DNA from: Candidatus Hydrogenedentes bacterium CG07_land_8_20_14_0_80_42_17
GTDB taxonomy: Bacteria > UBA8481
Assembly: GCA_002780065.1 (NCBI GenBank)
Contig: PEWQ01000139.1
Coordinates: forward strand, 1 to 16,356
Direction: 5' to 3'
Length of the DNA: 16,356 bases
The translations under genes and the position numbers were made by a program. This document shows, one piece after another, positions 6,900-16,060 of the stretch; the stretch's first letter is position 1; every line of letters begins with the position of its first letter. The notes under the pieces were generated by a model. It saw only the letters and a list, made by a program, of their open reading frames with translations. It was not told the origin of the DNA and ran no database searches.

Positions 6900-6902
6900 A
6901 TC

Positions 6903-9900
6903 TTATTTCTTCCTTTGAATGAATTCGCCCTGCCACTCTGCGCCTGGCGGATTCACTTTATATTCGTCAATTCTCTTTATGAGTTCAGCTGATGGACTGT
7001 CGTTTGACTTGAATTTTAGAGCTTCTTCAAGAAAAGATTTTGATTCGTCCCATTTCCTCTCAAAATAACTCTGCATTGCTTTCTCAAATCGAGTTCTCAT
7101 TTCAATTTCATTTTGAGAAGGCGCGCCGGCTTCGGCTATCGCTTCGTGATATTCATCTTTTCTCAGAGACAGCTTATTGAAAAATGAGGCAACTGAATTT
7201 CGATATAATGTTTGGTTCTTCTTTGCTGTTTCTTCTGCGCCGTGGAACTCCTTGCCCTCCAGTTTTTCGCGCATCGCCGCTAATTTGCGGGCAATAGACT
7301 CTATTCCGGATTTGGGCCGCTTCGGCAGGTTTTCGATTAAGAGCTCTATCTTTCCTTTCATAGTTTCTATTGAAAGAACAAGATTCGACAAAGTTGTGGA
7401 ATCAATATCTGTTTTCTTTTCGGAATTCTTAATCGTATCAATTCGCTCTTTTAAATTCTCTACGCGTTTTAAATATGCCAGAAGTTTTTGCCGCCATACC
7501 GGCTCAGAACTCGATGCAAGAGCATCTTCCGCTTTGTAGTTTTTGTCGTCCAGAACTCTGCATCTCTCCTCTAACTTTTCTAGTTCGCTCTTAAGTCCGT
7601 CAATAGATAAAACTGCAAAATTTACGATTATATTTTCTACAGTGGAAATTTGACTTTCGAAGAAGTCTGCAATCTCTTTAGCAATAGAAATATTTTTTTC
7701 GCGTTCTATTCTGCGCCATAGTTCAATGTATCCGAAAACTTTTTGAGGAGGAGACAAGAGCCATCTTCTTAGAGCAGAATCACTAAGAGGCTTGCCGCGT
7801 TTTTCAGATAAGTATGCCTCTGGTTTCCAGCCCATTACTTCATAGATAGTTGTCGGCTTTGTTTTGCCTTTCAAAAGTATTCTGTCTAAAAGTCTCAATT
7901 CGATTTTATCGCTTACTAACGGTTGCGTGGATTCTCCGGTAATTATCGAGGTGCCGTAAATTCCATTTGCAGGCCTGAATCTCGCCGAAACATTTACTGC
8001 ATCACCCATGACTGTGTATTGCATCTTCTTTTCCGAGCCCATGTTTCCGGCCGATATGTAGCCGCTGTTTATTCCCATTGTCACTTTTACTTCGGCGCCA
8101 TATCGCGCGAGCACAAAGAGCCGAAAGGCTTCTATGTCAAGCTGTTGTTCAATCGCTGAGAAACAACATTTCCACGCATGATCTGTATCGTCGAGCGGAA
8201 CTCCGAAATCGGCCATGATTACATGACCTTCGTATTTGTCGATATACCCGTCGTAATCCATGATTATCTCGCTTGTTGGAGTGAGATAATTTCCGAGAAT
8301 GTGAGTCAGTTCTTCAGGCGCCTCCCGCTTCATTACATCTCCGAAACCTTCTATTGCGGAGAACATTATCGTCGCTTCTTTGCGCTCGCCTGTTAGAGAA
8401 AATCGGTCCGGATGCTCTTCCATCAGTTTTAAAACCCGTGGAGATACCATCGTCGAGAATAAGTTCCGCACTCGTTGCTTTTCGATTATTGCTTTTATTA
8501 AGGCGATTAAAACCTCGCCTGACCATGTGCCGGCAATTCCCATTAGCGGAGCCGCCGCAGGAACCCATTGACCATTTTTATTCCATGCCCATAAAACGAA
8601 AACGATATATCCTCCGGATATAAGTGATGCTCCTATAAAAGATTTTGACGGCGACAGTAAAGCAGAAATAATTCCTACGATTATCGCGAAAAATAATGTC
8701 CAGATGATTTCGTTGTACTTGCCGGGAAATCTGAGAAATTGTTCTGTGAGAATCGTATTCAGCGTGTTCAGATGCAGAGCCACCATGGGACATGCGCTTT
8801 GATATGGAGTCGGATTGAGATCGATTGTTCCTTCGCCGGTAAGCCCGACCATATAAATTCTGCCCTCGAGGTCAACAGGTGAAAAACTTTTTTCTTTGCC
8901 GGAATTGATTACGGAAAAGGGCAAAGGAAAGAAGAGCGGCCGCATTGAATCTGCCATCGAACGCTTGGCAAAAAAATCTATGTTCTTTTTTATCTCTTCA
9001 GTCCATTCTTTTTTTAGAGATGATGAGTTGGCTGAACTATTGCCGTCTGCAATTGAATTCGCATATTCGACAGCGTCTATTATTTCTGAAAGTTCATTTT
9101 TATTCGTTAGTCCGAGTTTTTGAAATTCTTCAAACAAACCTTTCAGAATAGTTTCTTTATTGGAACCGTCTTGCATCATGCCTTCTGCTATGCGAGCTAC
9201 GGTTATTTCAATGGAAATTTTTCTAATTGAATCAGCAGAGCATAAAATTTCGCCGGATAATACAGAATGAATTTTGTTGAATATCGCAGGAACTTTATCA
9301 GGTTCGGCAGGATATAACATTGATAGTTTCTTAGCTGTATTCAGAGCGTAGATCTCTGCAATGTCGCTGTAAGAAACATGAATGCCGTGTTCAAGAAATT
9401 CGCCTGCCCAATTTACAAGCATTTGGCAATTCTCGTTTACAGGTATTTGAATTGTTTTTGTGATAATTTTTTTCGGATCGCTTCGGCTGTTTATTGGAAT
9501 TTTTGCGTTCGGGAACTCGGCATAATGTCCGGGAACGATTTGAATTTTGTTTAGCGGAACTGAAAACATTTTGGAAAGGATAACAATAGACAGAGCAGGA
9601 TACGCCTTGCCGTTGTATTGAATGAAGAGAGGGGAGAGCCGCACTGTTTTGTCCATATCCTCGGTTATCTGAGCGAATCCGATGCCTGCTGATGCTTGGA
9701 CAAATCGCGCGAGAGGCGGAACTACATCGATACAACTGAACAGTTTTTCTTGCATCTCTTTGCCTGCGGGAATTGAGAATTGCTCTGCAATTTCAAGAGC
9801 GGCTTTTTTCTCTTCAGACTGCATTGCAAAAATTCGGTCTACTTCTTTTTGAACTGCGACCTTGTCGCTTCGGATTTCAGGCGGAGCTAAAATCATGAAT

Positions 9901-10379
9901 TCAGGGAGGTAAATGTTGCCTGCGTTTAGAATTGATTCTTCGAGCTCTAAATCATAATCGCGAAAAGCTGTTTCTGCCGACGGCTCCTTGTGATTTGAAG
10001 TATCGGACAAAATTTCATGGATTCTTTGAGGATTAAAAACGATATCGTTTGGCTCGGTAAAGAAGACATCGTATCCGACAACTTTTGCGCCGTACAGACT
10101 CATTGCTTGATTGAGCGCTGTCTCACGATTTCGAGTCCAAGGCCATTTTCCAAAGGTGATGATTGATCTGTCGTCAAAATCGATATATCCGAGATCGTTT
10201 CTGAAATGAATCGGCGGCCTGAATTTATAGTTTAAATCAAGCGCTATAAGTTTGATTCTCGAAAAGGTTTCGGTTTGACTGAAAATTAAAAGAATCAATG
10301 CGACTGCAACACCGAATAACAGTCCGCGAATAGCAATTACAAGTTTGAAGATGGGGATGTTTTTTATTTTGCTTTGCAT
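6903..10379 (-). CDS. CHASE2 class III cyclase, C2-like (metal-site-less) subunit
   Basis: Residue numbers here count from a GTG at 10400 (1165 residues). The better start is the ATG at 10379 (1158 residues), because GGGGAG lies nine bases before it. The layout mirrors its neighbour: N-terminal helix (about 18-42), CHASE2-like sensor region (FDDRSIITFGKWPW, 75-88), three membrane segments (about 564-636), cyclase domain (about 645-855), long helical region, and a TPR-like tail ending in NPPGAEW. The two catalytic Asp positions are lost: A682 in FSAIEGF and H726 in KYEGH (CAT, one base from Asp). The transition-state pair N803 and R807 is intact (GDAVNVSARF), as are K722 and T796. That is the C2-type half of an asymmetric cyclase. 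It should supply purine-binding and transition-state residues to the metal site of the neighbouring subunit. Alone it is predicted to be inactive. It lies 37 bases downstream of a tRNA-Val. Confidence 0.9.
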   Translation of the reverse strand: MQSKIKNIPIFKLVIAIRGLLFGVAVALILLIFSQTETFSRIKLIALDLNYKFRPPIHFRNDLGYIDFDDRSIITFGKWPWTRNRETALNQAMSLYGAKVVGYDVFFTEPNDIVFNPQRIHEILSDTSNHKEPSAETAFRDYDLELEESILNAGNIYLPEFMILAPPEIRSDKVAVQKEVDRIFAMQSEEKKAALEIAEQFSIPAGKEMQEKLFSCIDVVPPLARFVQASAGIGFAQITEDMDKTVRLSPLFIQYNGKAYPALSIVILSKMFSVPLNKIQIVPGHYAEFPNAKIPINSRSDPKKIITKTIQIPVNENCQMLVNWAGEFLEHGIHVSYSDIAEIYALNTAKKLSMLYPAEPDKVPAIFNKIHSVLSGEILCSADSIRKISIEITVARIAEGMMQDGSNKETILKGLFEEFQKLGLTNKNELSEIIDAVEYANSIADGNSSANSSSLKKEWTEEIKKNIDFFAKRSMADSMRPLFFPLPFSVINSGKEKSFSPVDLEGRIYMVGLTGEGTIDLNPTPYQSACPMVALHLNTLNTILTEQFLRFPGKYNEIIWTLFFAIIVGIISALLSPSKSFIGASLISGGYIVFVLWAWNKNGQWVPAAAPLMGIAGTWSGEVLIALIKAIIEKQRVRNLFSTMVSPRVLKLMEEHPDRFSLTGERKEATIMFSAIEGFGDVMKREAPEELTHILGNYLTPTSEIIMDYDGYIDKYEGHVIMADFGVPLDDTDHAWKCCFSAIEQQLDIEAFRLFVLARYGAEVKVTMGINSGYISAGNMGSEKKMQYTVMGDAVNVSARFRPANGIYGTSIITGESTQPLVSDKIELRLLDRILLKGKTKPTTIYEVMGWKPEAYLSEKRGKPLSDSALRRWLLSPPQKVFGYIELWRRIEREKNISIAKEIADFFESQISTVENIIVNFAVLSIDGLKSELEKLEERCRVLDDKNYKAEDALASSSEPVWRQKLLAYLKRVENLKERIDTIKNSEKKTDIDSTTLSNLVLSIETMKGKIELLIENLPKRPKSGIESIARKLAAMREKLEGKEFHGAEETAKKNQTLYRNSVASFFNKLSLRKDEYHEAIAEAGAPSQNEIEMRTRFEKAMQSYFERKWDESKSFLEEALKFKSNDSPSAELIKRIDEYKVNPPGAEWQGEFIQRKK

Positions 10380-10416
10380 TACGATTAACTCCCCACGCAC
10401 TACGCATCATAATCTT

Positions 10417-10489
10417 TGGGCGCGACAGGATTTGAACCTGTGACTTCCACCGTGTGAAGGTGACACTCTAGCCACTGAGTTACGCGCCC
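10417..10489 (-). tRNA. tRNA-Val (anticodon CAC)
   Basis: The 73-base minus-strand cloverleaf is complete. The acceptor stem is GGGCGCG/CGCGCCC with discriminator A. The D-arm is ACTC/GAGT, the anticodon stem TCACC/GGTGG with loop TTCACAC, and the T-arm ACAGG/CCTGT with loop TTCAAAT. The anticodon CAC reads GUG (Val). CCA is not encoded. It lies 37 bases upstream of the cyclase pair on the same strand with no terminator visible between, so read-through into that operon is possible. Confidence 0.93.
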
Positions 10490-10544
10490 TATAACTAAAT
10501 TATTCGTTGAACCTTTTAGCTCTATACGTAAGAATAACTTTACT

Positions 10545-11054
10545 ATGAATTGTTGCTTTCAGTCAATGGTAGCCGCAGGCTTTAGCTTGAGTAAGTTAAG
10601 AACGATAATTGTGACTGTAATATTTTTATTTATTTCCGCTTGTGCTCAGAATAATCCTGCTCCTTCTTTATATGAGCTGGAACTTTCTTGGAACGGTGAT
10701 GCGGATTTGGATCTGGAATTATGGTCGGATGATCCTGATACTTGCTCGTATCTTTTAGGTGCTCAAACAAAATTTGGCGGGCGGGATGAAGTCGGAAATA
10801 AAATCGGAGCGGAAAGAATAAGGCTAGATAAGTTAGAAAAACCGATTATTGTAGGAGCTCACTTTTGGGCGCCTGGAACCTCTAAAGATACTTCTGTCTT
10901 TGCAACTCTTTCGATTTTTAGGAAAGGACAGTTTCTTCAAAAACTTTCAGCTGAGATAAACGACGATTCAGGAGATTTATGGCTTGCCTTTAGAATTGAT
11001 TCGGAAAAAGATACATTTGAAAAAGTGAATAGATTTAGGCATTTGGATTTATGA
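10545..11054 (+). CDS. Lipoprotein with YfaP/DUF2135-like motif
   Basis: This 169-residue protein has a type II signal peptide: basic residues (K17, R19), a hydrophobic stretch 20-30, and lipobox ISAC with the lipidated Cys at 33. The start ATG at 10545 gives a long n-region; Met8 is an alternative, and neither has a strong ribosome binding site. The mature part begins with a beta-strand-like ELSWNGDADLDLELW (46-60), which resembles the start of YfaP/DUF2135 beta-sandwich domains (W-x-x-D-A-D-L-D-L). No catalytic motif is visible. A possible promoter is TTGAAC (10507-10512) with TAAGAA 16 bases on, which is weak. The stop is 13 bases before the next glycosyltransferase gene, so the two probably form one transcript. 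Function unknown; envelope-anchored. Confidence 0.7.
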   Translation: MNCCFQSMVAAGFSLSKLRTIIVTVIFLFISACAQNNPAPSLYELELSWNGDADLDLELWSDDPDTCSYLLGAQTKFGGRDEVGNKIGAERIRLDKLEKPIIVGAHFWAPGTSKDTSVFATLSIFRKGQFLQKLSAEINDDSGDLWLAFRIDSEKDTFEKVNRFRHLDL

Positions 11055-11067
11055 AAAGGCGGGTTCA

Positions 11068-11772
11068 ATGAAAAAAATATCGGTGATTGTTCCAGTTTAC
11101 AATGAGAATGCCACAATCGAAATTGTGCTCGAACGCCTATTGAATGTGAAATTTAAAGATGTAGAGACGGAAATAATTCTTGTTGATGACGGCTCTTCGG
11201 ACGGCACTCAAGATAAAATCAAAGGCTTTTTGACGAAATGCGGCCCTGCAGGAATTAAAGTGTTTTTCTTTGAGCAGAACCGCGGCAAAGGCGCGGCATT
11301 TCGAAAAGGGATCGAGCTTGCTGAAGGCGATATCATTATGATTCAGGATGCTGATTTGGAATATAATCCGAAGGACATTCCCGCGCTTGTAGCGCCGATA
11401 CTTTCAGGCGATGCGGATGTGGTTTACGGTTCGAGATTTCTTAGCGGACCTCACAGGGTGCTCTATTTTTGGCATTATGTCGGCAATACGCTTTTGACTC
11501 TCTTTTCGAATATGTGCACAAATTTAAATTTAACCGACATGGAGACGGGATACAAAGCGTTCAAATCCGATCTCTTGAGAAAACTTAAATTGAAGCAGGA
11601 CAGATTTGGAATTGAACCTGAATTGACGGCTCAAGTTGCAAAGTCCGGCGCGGTTATTTTTGAGGTTCCAATTTCTTATTACGGACGAACTTATGAAGAA
11701 GGCAAGAAGATTACATGGCGCGACGGACTAGCCGCGATTTGGCATATCATTTATCATAATTTTTTCGAGTAG
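11068..11772 (+). CDS. GT2 family glycosyltransferase, DPM1-like
   Basis: This 234-residue GT-A fold enzyme has VIVPVYNE (6-13), VDDGSSDGT (39-47), the metal- and nucleotide-sugar-binding QDAD (93-96), and the DMETGYKAF segment (157-165). These are typical of polyprenyl-phosphate sugar transferases such as dolichyl/undecaprenyl-phosphate mannosyl or glucosyl transferases. It has no C-terminal membrane anchor, so it should act at the inner face of the membrane, making polyprenyl-phosphate sugars that GT-C enzymes use as donors. A GT-C gene lies nearby (14462-15943). AAGGCGGG precedes the ATG. Its stop lies three bases from the stop of the convergent asparagine-synthase-type gene. The specific sugar cannot be read from the sequence. 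Confidence 0.88.
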   Translation: MKKISVIVPVYNENATIEIVLERLLNVKFKDVETEIILVDDGSSDGTQDKIKGFLTKCGPAGIKVFFFEQNRGKGAAFRKGIELAEGDIIMIQDADLEYNPKDIPALVAPILSGDADVVYGSRFLSGPHRVLYFWHYVGNTLLTLFSNMCTNLNLTDMETGYKAFKSDLLRKLKLKQDRFGIEPELTAQVAKSGAVIFEVPISYYGRTYEEGKKITWRDGLAAIWHIIYHNFFE

Positions 11773-11775
11773 GAT

Positions 11776-13686
11776 TTACGCACAACTAATCACTCTCTTC
11801 TCTAATACTTCTCTGTGCCAGAGTTCGAGCATCAAGAGCGCCCAGAGTTTATTCGCATTGTTTTTCATTCCTGATTTGTGCTCGCTAATTAATGTCTCTA
11901 TCGAAGAGCGCTTGAAATAATTTCGGCCTATCGATTTATTATCGAGCAGAACCTCTTTCAAAAATTCATGAAGTTCATTTCTGAACCAGTGAGAGACCGG
12001 CATGCTGAATCCCATTTTTCTCCGAAACATTACTTCGTCAGGTATTATTCCGCGGTGCGCATCCTTCAAAATCTTTTTCGATTGAAACATTCCAACCTTC
12101 CATTCGCGCGGTAGAGACGCCGCAAACTCCATAATCGAAGTATCCAAAAGCGGCGATCGCGCTTCGAGTGAAACAGCCATCGACGCAATATCTACTTTTA
12201 CCAAGAGCGTGTCCGGCAGATACATAAGCGTATCGGCGCGCAATACTTTGTCGATTTCATCCGCTTCAGTCATCGAGTCTGCATTCATGATCTCGAAGAG
12301 ATATCGGTCCGCATTGTATCCATTCAAACGCGTTTGAAATTCGTCGCTGTAAAGTTCTTTTCGCTGATTGAGATCGAAATATTCAAAGAGACTTATGTTG
12401 AATTTATCAGGTTCGAGACGAGCCGCCGCCGCAAATCTTCGTATCTTCCGAGGAATCGAACGATTCATTGAGCCTTCCGGAATGAATTTTGTGGCAGACT
12501 CGAACAGAGAGCGCAGAGGCTCATTGGTCATCGACCTGAAGAGCTTGTAAAAGAGCAATGCACGGTAGCGCTCATACCCGCCGAAAAATTCGTCGCCTCC
12601 GTCTCCGTTTAAAGCAACAGTCACTCTCTGCCGCGTCACCTGACTTACGTAATAAGTCGGCAAAGCCGACGAATCTGCGTAAGGCTGGTCGTAATGCCAA
12701 ACAAGTTTTGGCAATATCGAGATTGCGTTAGGCTCAACAATAAATTCTTCATGTTGAGTTCCGAATTTTTTTGCGATTATTCGCGCGTATTTGGTTTCGT
12801 CAAAATCGGATTGAGGAAATCCTATTGAGAATGTCTTTACCGGCGCATCTGAGACCTCAGCCATCGCGGCGACTACTGCTGATGAATCAACTCCGCCGGA
12901 AAGAAATGCGCCAAGAGGAACATCTGAAATTAATCTGCATTTAACTGCATCTAAAATTAATTCTCTCAGTCTCAGTTTCGCGTCCTCGTAATTCATTTTT
13001 GTTTTTTCAGACCAATTAGCCTCCCAATATTTAGATACCTTTGCGTGACAGTCGGGTTTCCATATCAGCATGTGGCCGGGCGCAAGACGCTTTACTCCGT
13101 CAAATATTGTGTGCTCGCCGGGAATCGATTGATATGCGAGAAATAATTCAATTGAGCGCGGATCAATTTGCCTCGGACAATTTTTAAGAACTAGCAAAGC
13201 TTTAATCTCCGAGGCAAAATAAATTCCTTCGTTGTCTTCGAAATAGTAGAGAGGCTTCTTACCGATTCTATCCCGAGCAAGCAGCAAAACTTTTTTTCGG
13301 GTATTCCATATTCCTAACGCAAACATTCCGCGAAGTCGATTAAGAAGCTCCGCACCTTTTTCTTCGTAAAGATGAACTATAGTCTCCGTGTCGCTTCGCG
13401 TTCTGAATTTGTGACCGAGCGCTTCAAGTTCTAGTTTTAATTCAGGAAAATTGTAGATCTCTCCGTTGAATGTTATCCATACGCTTTCGTCTTCGTTGCT
13501 CATGGGTTGAGCTCCGCATTCGAGATCTATGATCGAAAGCCTGCGATGCCCGAATCCACAGCCGGCAAGCGCAATATTGCCTTCACCGTCAGGCCCGCGG
13601 TGAGCCATGGTATCGCACATTCGACGAATTAATTCTTTGTCCGGAACTTTTCCGTCGCGATATAGAATGCCGGCTATCCCGCACAT
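11776..13686 (-). CDS. asnB: Asparagine synthase-type glutamine amidotransferase
   Basis: This 636-residue two-domain enzyme has an N-terminal class II glutaminase (Cys2 nucleophile in MCGIAGI, R49 in HRRL, FNGEIYN at 73-79, D99). A C-terminal ATP-pyrophosphatase domain follows, with the P-loop SGGVDSS (263-269) and the downstream NGDGGDEFFGGYERY (360-374). All residues expected for glutamine-dependent amidation are present. It starts one base after the upstream GT2 stop, with GGCGGA as ribosome binding site, and is the last gene of a GT-C/GT2/AsnB operon. Homologues in glycan loci often amidate uronic acids or other carboxylates rather than making asparagine. That role is as likely here as asparagine synthesis. 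The length is normal for the family. Confidence 0.92.
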   Translation of the reverse strand: MCGIAGILYRDGKVPDKELIRRMCDTMAHRGPDGEGNIALAGCGFGHRRLSIIDLECGAQPMSNEDESVWITFNGEIYNFPELKLELEALGHKFRTRSDTETIVHLYEEKGAELLNRLRGMFALGIWNTRKKVLLLARDRIGKKPLYYFEDNEGIYFASEIKALLVLKNCPRQIDPRSIELFLAYQSIPGEHTIFDGVKRLAPGHMLIWKPDCHAKVSKYWEANWSEKTKMNYEDAKLRLRELILDAVKCRLISDVPLGAFLSGGVDSSAVVAAMAEVSDAPVKTFSIGFPQSDFDETKYARIIAKKFGTQHEEFIVEPNAISILPKLVWHYDQPYADSSALPTYYVSQVTRQRVTVALNGDGGDEFFGGYERYRALLFYKLFRSMTNEPLRSLFESATKFIPEGSMNRSIPRKIRRFAAAARLEPDKFNISLFEYFDLNQRKELYSDEFQTRLNGYNADRYLFEIMNADSMTEADEIDKVLRADTLMYLPDTLLVKVDIASMAVSLEARSPLLDTSIMEFAASLPREWKVGMFQSKKILKDAHRGIIPDEVMFRRKMGFSMPVSHWFRNELHEFLKEVLLDNKSIGRNYFKRSSIETLISEHKSGMKNNANKLWALLMLELWHREVLEKRVISCA

Positions 13687-13687
13687 C

Positions 13688-14425
13688 TTATCCGCCTATG
13701 CCGTGCCGAAGCGCGAATTTTATGAGCCGCTTAATTATTCCAAGTCCGTATTTTACCGAACGCGTGAAATTAATTTGAGATGCTTCGTCGAAGTAACGCG
13801 TCTCGATTGGTATCTCTACAAATCGCATTCCATTCTCTATTCCCTGCAGAATTATTTCAGTGTCGAATATGAAGTCGTCGGAATTTTTTTCGAGTTCGCA
13901 CGCAAGAAGATACCGTCGCGTGTACGCTCTGAACCCGGAATGTATTTCTGTGAGATAAACTCCGCATACAATGTTGAAAATTGCGGTGAGAGCAACATTG
14001 GCGACGAATTTCCATTTCGGCATTCCACCCTCTTTGAAGCGTCCGCCAAGCATTCTGGAACCGAATGCGGCGTCGGCTCGTCCTTCAAATAAAGGCTTGA
14101 GAAGATCCGGCACCATTCTCGGATCATACTGATGATCAGGATGAACCATTATGATAATGTCTGCTCCGCGGCTTAGCGCAGTGCTGTAGCATGTCTTCTG
14201 ATTTCCACCGTATCCGCGGTTTTTTGGATGGACAATTACTTCGAGCCCGATTCTTTTTGCTGCTTCAACAGTTCTGTCTTTCGAAGCGTCGTCTACTACC
14301 AATACGTGATCAAAATAATCTTTAGGAAGATCGTTGTATGTTCGTTCGATAGTCTTCTCCGCATTGTACGCGGGCATGACTATCCAAACAATTGGCTTTT
14401 TTGTTTCGGTATTTTCTTTCATCAT
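13688..14425 (-). CDS. GT2 family glycosyltransferase
   Basis: This 245-residue GT-A enzyme has VMPAYNAEKTI (16-26), VVDDASKDRT (43-52), KNRGYGGNQKTCY (68-80) and HPDHQYDP (95-102). The last takes the place of the usual DXD-type DADGQ segment and is common in one subgroup of GT2 proteins. A short hydrophobic stretch near 141-158 is probably a membrane-associated helix. It belongs with polyprenyl-phosphate sugar transferases but is distinct from the GT2 encoded on the opposite strand nearby. It lies 36 bases after the GT-C gene and one base before asnB. No clear ribosome binding site precedes the ATG at 14425; a second ATG follows immediately. Donor and acceptor are unknown. Confidence 0.87.
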   Translation of the reverse strand: MMKENTETKKPIVWIVMPAYNAEKTIERTYNDLPKDYFDHVLVVDDASKDRTVEAAKRIGLEVIVHPKNRGYGGNQKTCYSTALSRGADIIIMVHPDHQYDPRMVPDLLKPLFEGRADAAFGSRMLGGRFKEGGMPKWKFVANVALTAIFNIVCGVYLTEIHSGFRAYTRRYLLACELEKNSDDFIFDTEIILQGIENGMRFVEIPIETRYFDEASQINFTRSVKYGLGIIKRLIKFALRHGIGG

Positions 14426-14461
14426 GAAATATTACGTTAACACTGAACTCTGCGCTAGAAA

Positions 14462-15943
14462 TTATTGACTGATATTTTTTACTCGCTCGATTGCAGATTT
14501 TCCGTCGAGTTTAGGAAAGATGAGAACTCTGTCGCCAACATATTCCATTTTGCATTCGACCGGTTCATTGCTTTCTATAAATTCTGATGCGTCGTTGAAT
14601 GTAAGCAATACAGCCGGTCTTTGCGAGCGGCTTACAAGCTCAGTCCAATCAGGCCGTCTGTCGCCAGGATTCAGAGGCGCGATTGCCGCTGTTGGAACGC
14701 AACCCTTTAATTCAAAAGATATCGGATAGCCGAGATCGTAATCGGCTATAAGAGAATCTGCTCCGTAACGCTTTATCTCAACGGCAGATGCGGATATGCG
14801 AGAATCAATCTTTGTCTCTTCAATAAGTTTGATTGAAAACCATCCGCCGATGATGATGAATGCAGAAAATAAAAATATCTGGATCCTTCTATTTAGTCCG
14901 GCCCAGGCCGGAATCGCGGCGAAAAGAAGAATGCACCAGTGACGGCTTCTCGTTAGGTTCCCGGCAAAATTAAAAAGAATAAGTGCAATTACAAATGCGA
15001 ATACAAGTTTGCCGCGGACATCTCTTTTTTTTGTGAGAATGTATGCACCGTATATTACGCTGAAGATAAATATTATTGAGAGAAGAAATCCATAAGGAAA
15101 TGGAAAGGCAAATATTGAATTCAGCCCTATTACGCTTTCACGAACCCAGTCGATAATTCCGCTAATTCTGTTTGTTATGCCTTCGCCTACACTGCCGCTG
15201 CGTTTGACTTCAAGAGCGCGCGCACCAAGCCGCATGAATGTTGCTGCCGGTGCAATAACGAGATTGTAATACAGAAACGGTAAGACTCCGATGAGAAAGC
15301 CTGATGCAAGATGTAAACTTTTTTTTGTAAGGAGAATTTTTTCTGAATAGAGAATATAGATGGCAGAAAGTATGAATGGTATTCCAAGCCACAATATCGA
15401 GAAGGAGAGTCCGCACATTAGCCCAAATAGAAAAAATAGAAAAGCACTTGGCAATTCGATTATTCCAAGAGCGAGTATCCAGATTGCAAAACCTAGAAAA
15501 TATGTCTCGGTATGTCCGCCGTTCGCAGTTACAGAATAGCTTAATAAAACTGGCAGAGGCATTGCTATGTAAAGAGCGGAAAGAGTCCCTGTAATTTCAC
15601 CTTCTTTTTTTCTTTGAGAGATGTAAATAAGCGGAATGAGAAAAATACCGTAAATCAATGTGGTTATTTTTAAAGCAAAAGGAGTTATTCCTGCGAAGAA
15701 CATTACCGGAACGGCAAGATACGAGATTAGAGCCGAAGCATAATGCGCTCCCCAGCAATACAACGGATACTCTTCTCCTCGTCCGATAGAGATTGACATT
15801 AACCCAAAAATAGCTTCATCGCCGTTCAACGATGATTTGAAGACGTAAATAATCCGAACGAAAAGATATATTGAGATGAGTGACAATGCTCGCAAAAAAA
15901 TCGAGATATTATTTTTCAAATTTGTTTTATCAGTATTATTCAT
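14462..15943 (-). CDS. GT-C type integral membrane glycosyltransferase (GT39/PMT-like)
   Basis: This 493-residue, highly hydrophobic protein has about ten predicted membrane segments. An acidic pair in the first extracytoplasmic loop (NGDEAIFG, Asp42-Glu43) matches the catalytic D-E of PMT/ArnT-like GT-C enzymes. These use polyprenyl-phosphate sugars as donors on the outer face of the inner membrane. The C-terminal region (about 385-493) is a smaller soluble domain. ATG at 15943 is chosen, with GGAAAG about nine bases upstream; an in-frame TTG six codons earlier (15961) is the alternative. The first gene of the GT-C/GT2/asnB operon. The acceptor (lipid, glycan or protein) is unknown. Confidence 0.82.
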   Translation of the reverse strand: MNNTDKTNLKNNISIFLRALSLISIYLFVRIIYVFKSSLNGDEAIFGLMSISIGRGEEYPLYCWGAHYASALISYLAVPVMFFAGITPFALKITTLIYGIFLIPLIYISQRKKEGEITGTLSALYIAMPLPVLLSYSVTANGGHTETYFLGFAIWILALGIIELPSAFLFFLFGLMCGLSFSILWLGIPFILSAIYILYSEKILLTKKSLHLASGFLIGVLPFLYYNLVIAPAATFMRLGARALEVKRSGSVGEGITNRISGIIDWVRESVIGLNSIFAFPFPYGFLLSIIFIFSVIYGAYILTKKRDVRGKLVFAFVIALILFNFAGNLTRSRHWCILLFAAIPAWAGLNRRIQIFLFSAFIIIGGWFSIKLIEETKIDSRISASAVEIKRYGADSLIADYDLGYPISFELKGCVPTAAIAPLNPGDRRPDWTELVSRSQRPAVLLTFNDASEFIESNEPVECKMEYVGDRVLIFPKLDGKSAIERVKNISQ

Positions 15944-16025
15944 TTCAAATATTCTTTCCAAACATTTGAATTGCGCAAGATGATTATGAGTTATTCACAG
16001 CCTGCAAAAAAAACATAAATAAATG

Positions 16026-16054
16026 TTGAAATAGAACTAAATTTATGCTATATT
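16026..16054 (+). promoter_or_regulatory. Strong extended -10 promoter for a small transcript
   Basis: TTGAAA (16026-16031), a 17-base spacer and TATATT (16049-16054) form a near-consensus sigma-70 promoter. TGC immediately before the -10 supplies the extended -10 element. It points away from the divergent GT-C gene, with transcription expected to begin near 16061. No coding region follows, only the structured segment described next. Confidence 0.65.
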
Positions 16055-16060
16055 AAAAAT

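Noticed and set aside
10380-10400. GTG at 10400 as start of the upstream cyclase gene
   Set aside because: The in-frame ATG at 10379 has GGGGAG at a suitable distance; this motif lies inside the extended frame, which argues for the shorter form.
11765-11785. Bidirectional terminator between the convergent GT2 and asnB genes
   Set aside because: Only three bases separate the stops, and I see no hairpin with a T-tract there.
13607-14092. 161-residue plus-strand open frame across asnB and GT2
   Set aside because: It lies antisense to two well-supported genes, has no recognisable motif and has compositional features of an antisense shadow.
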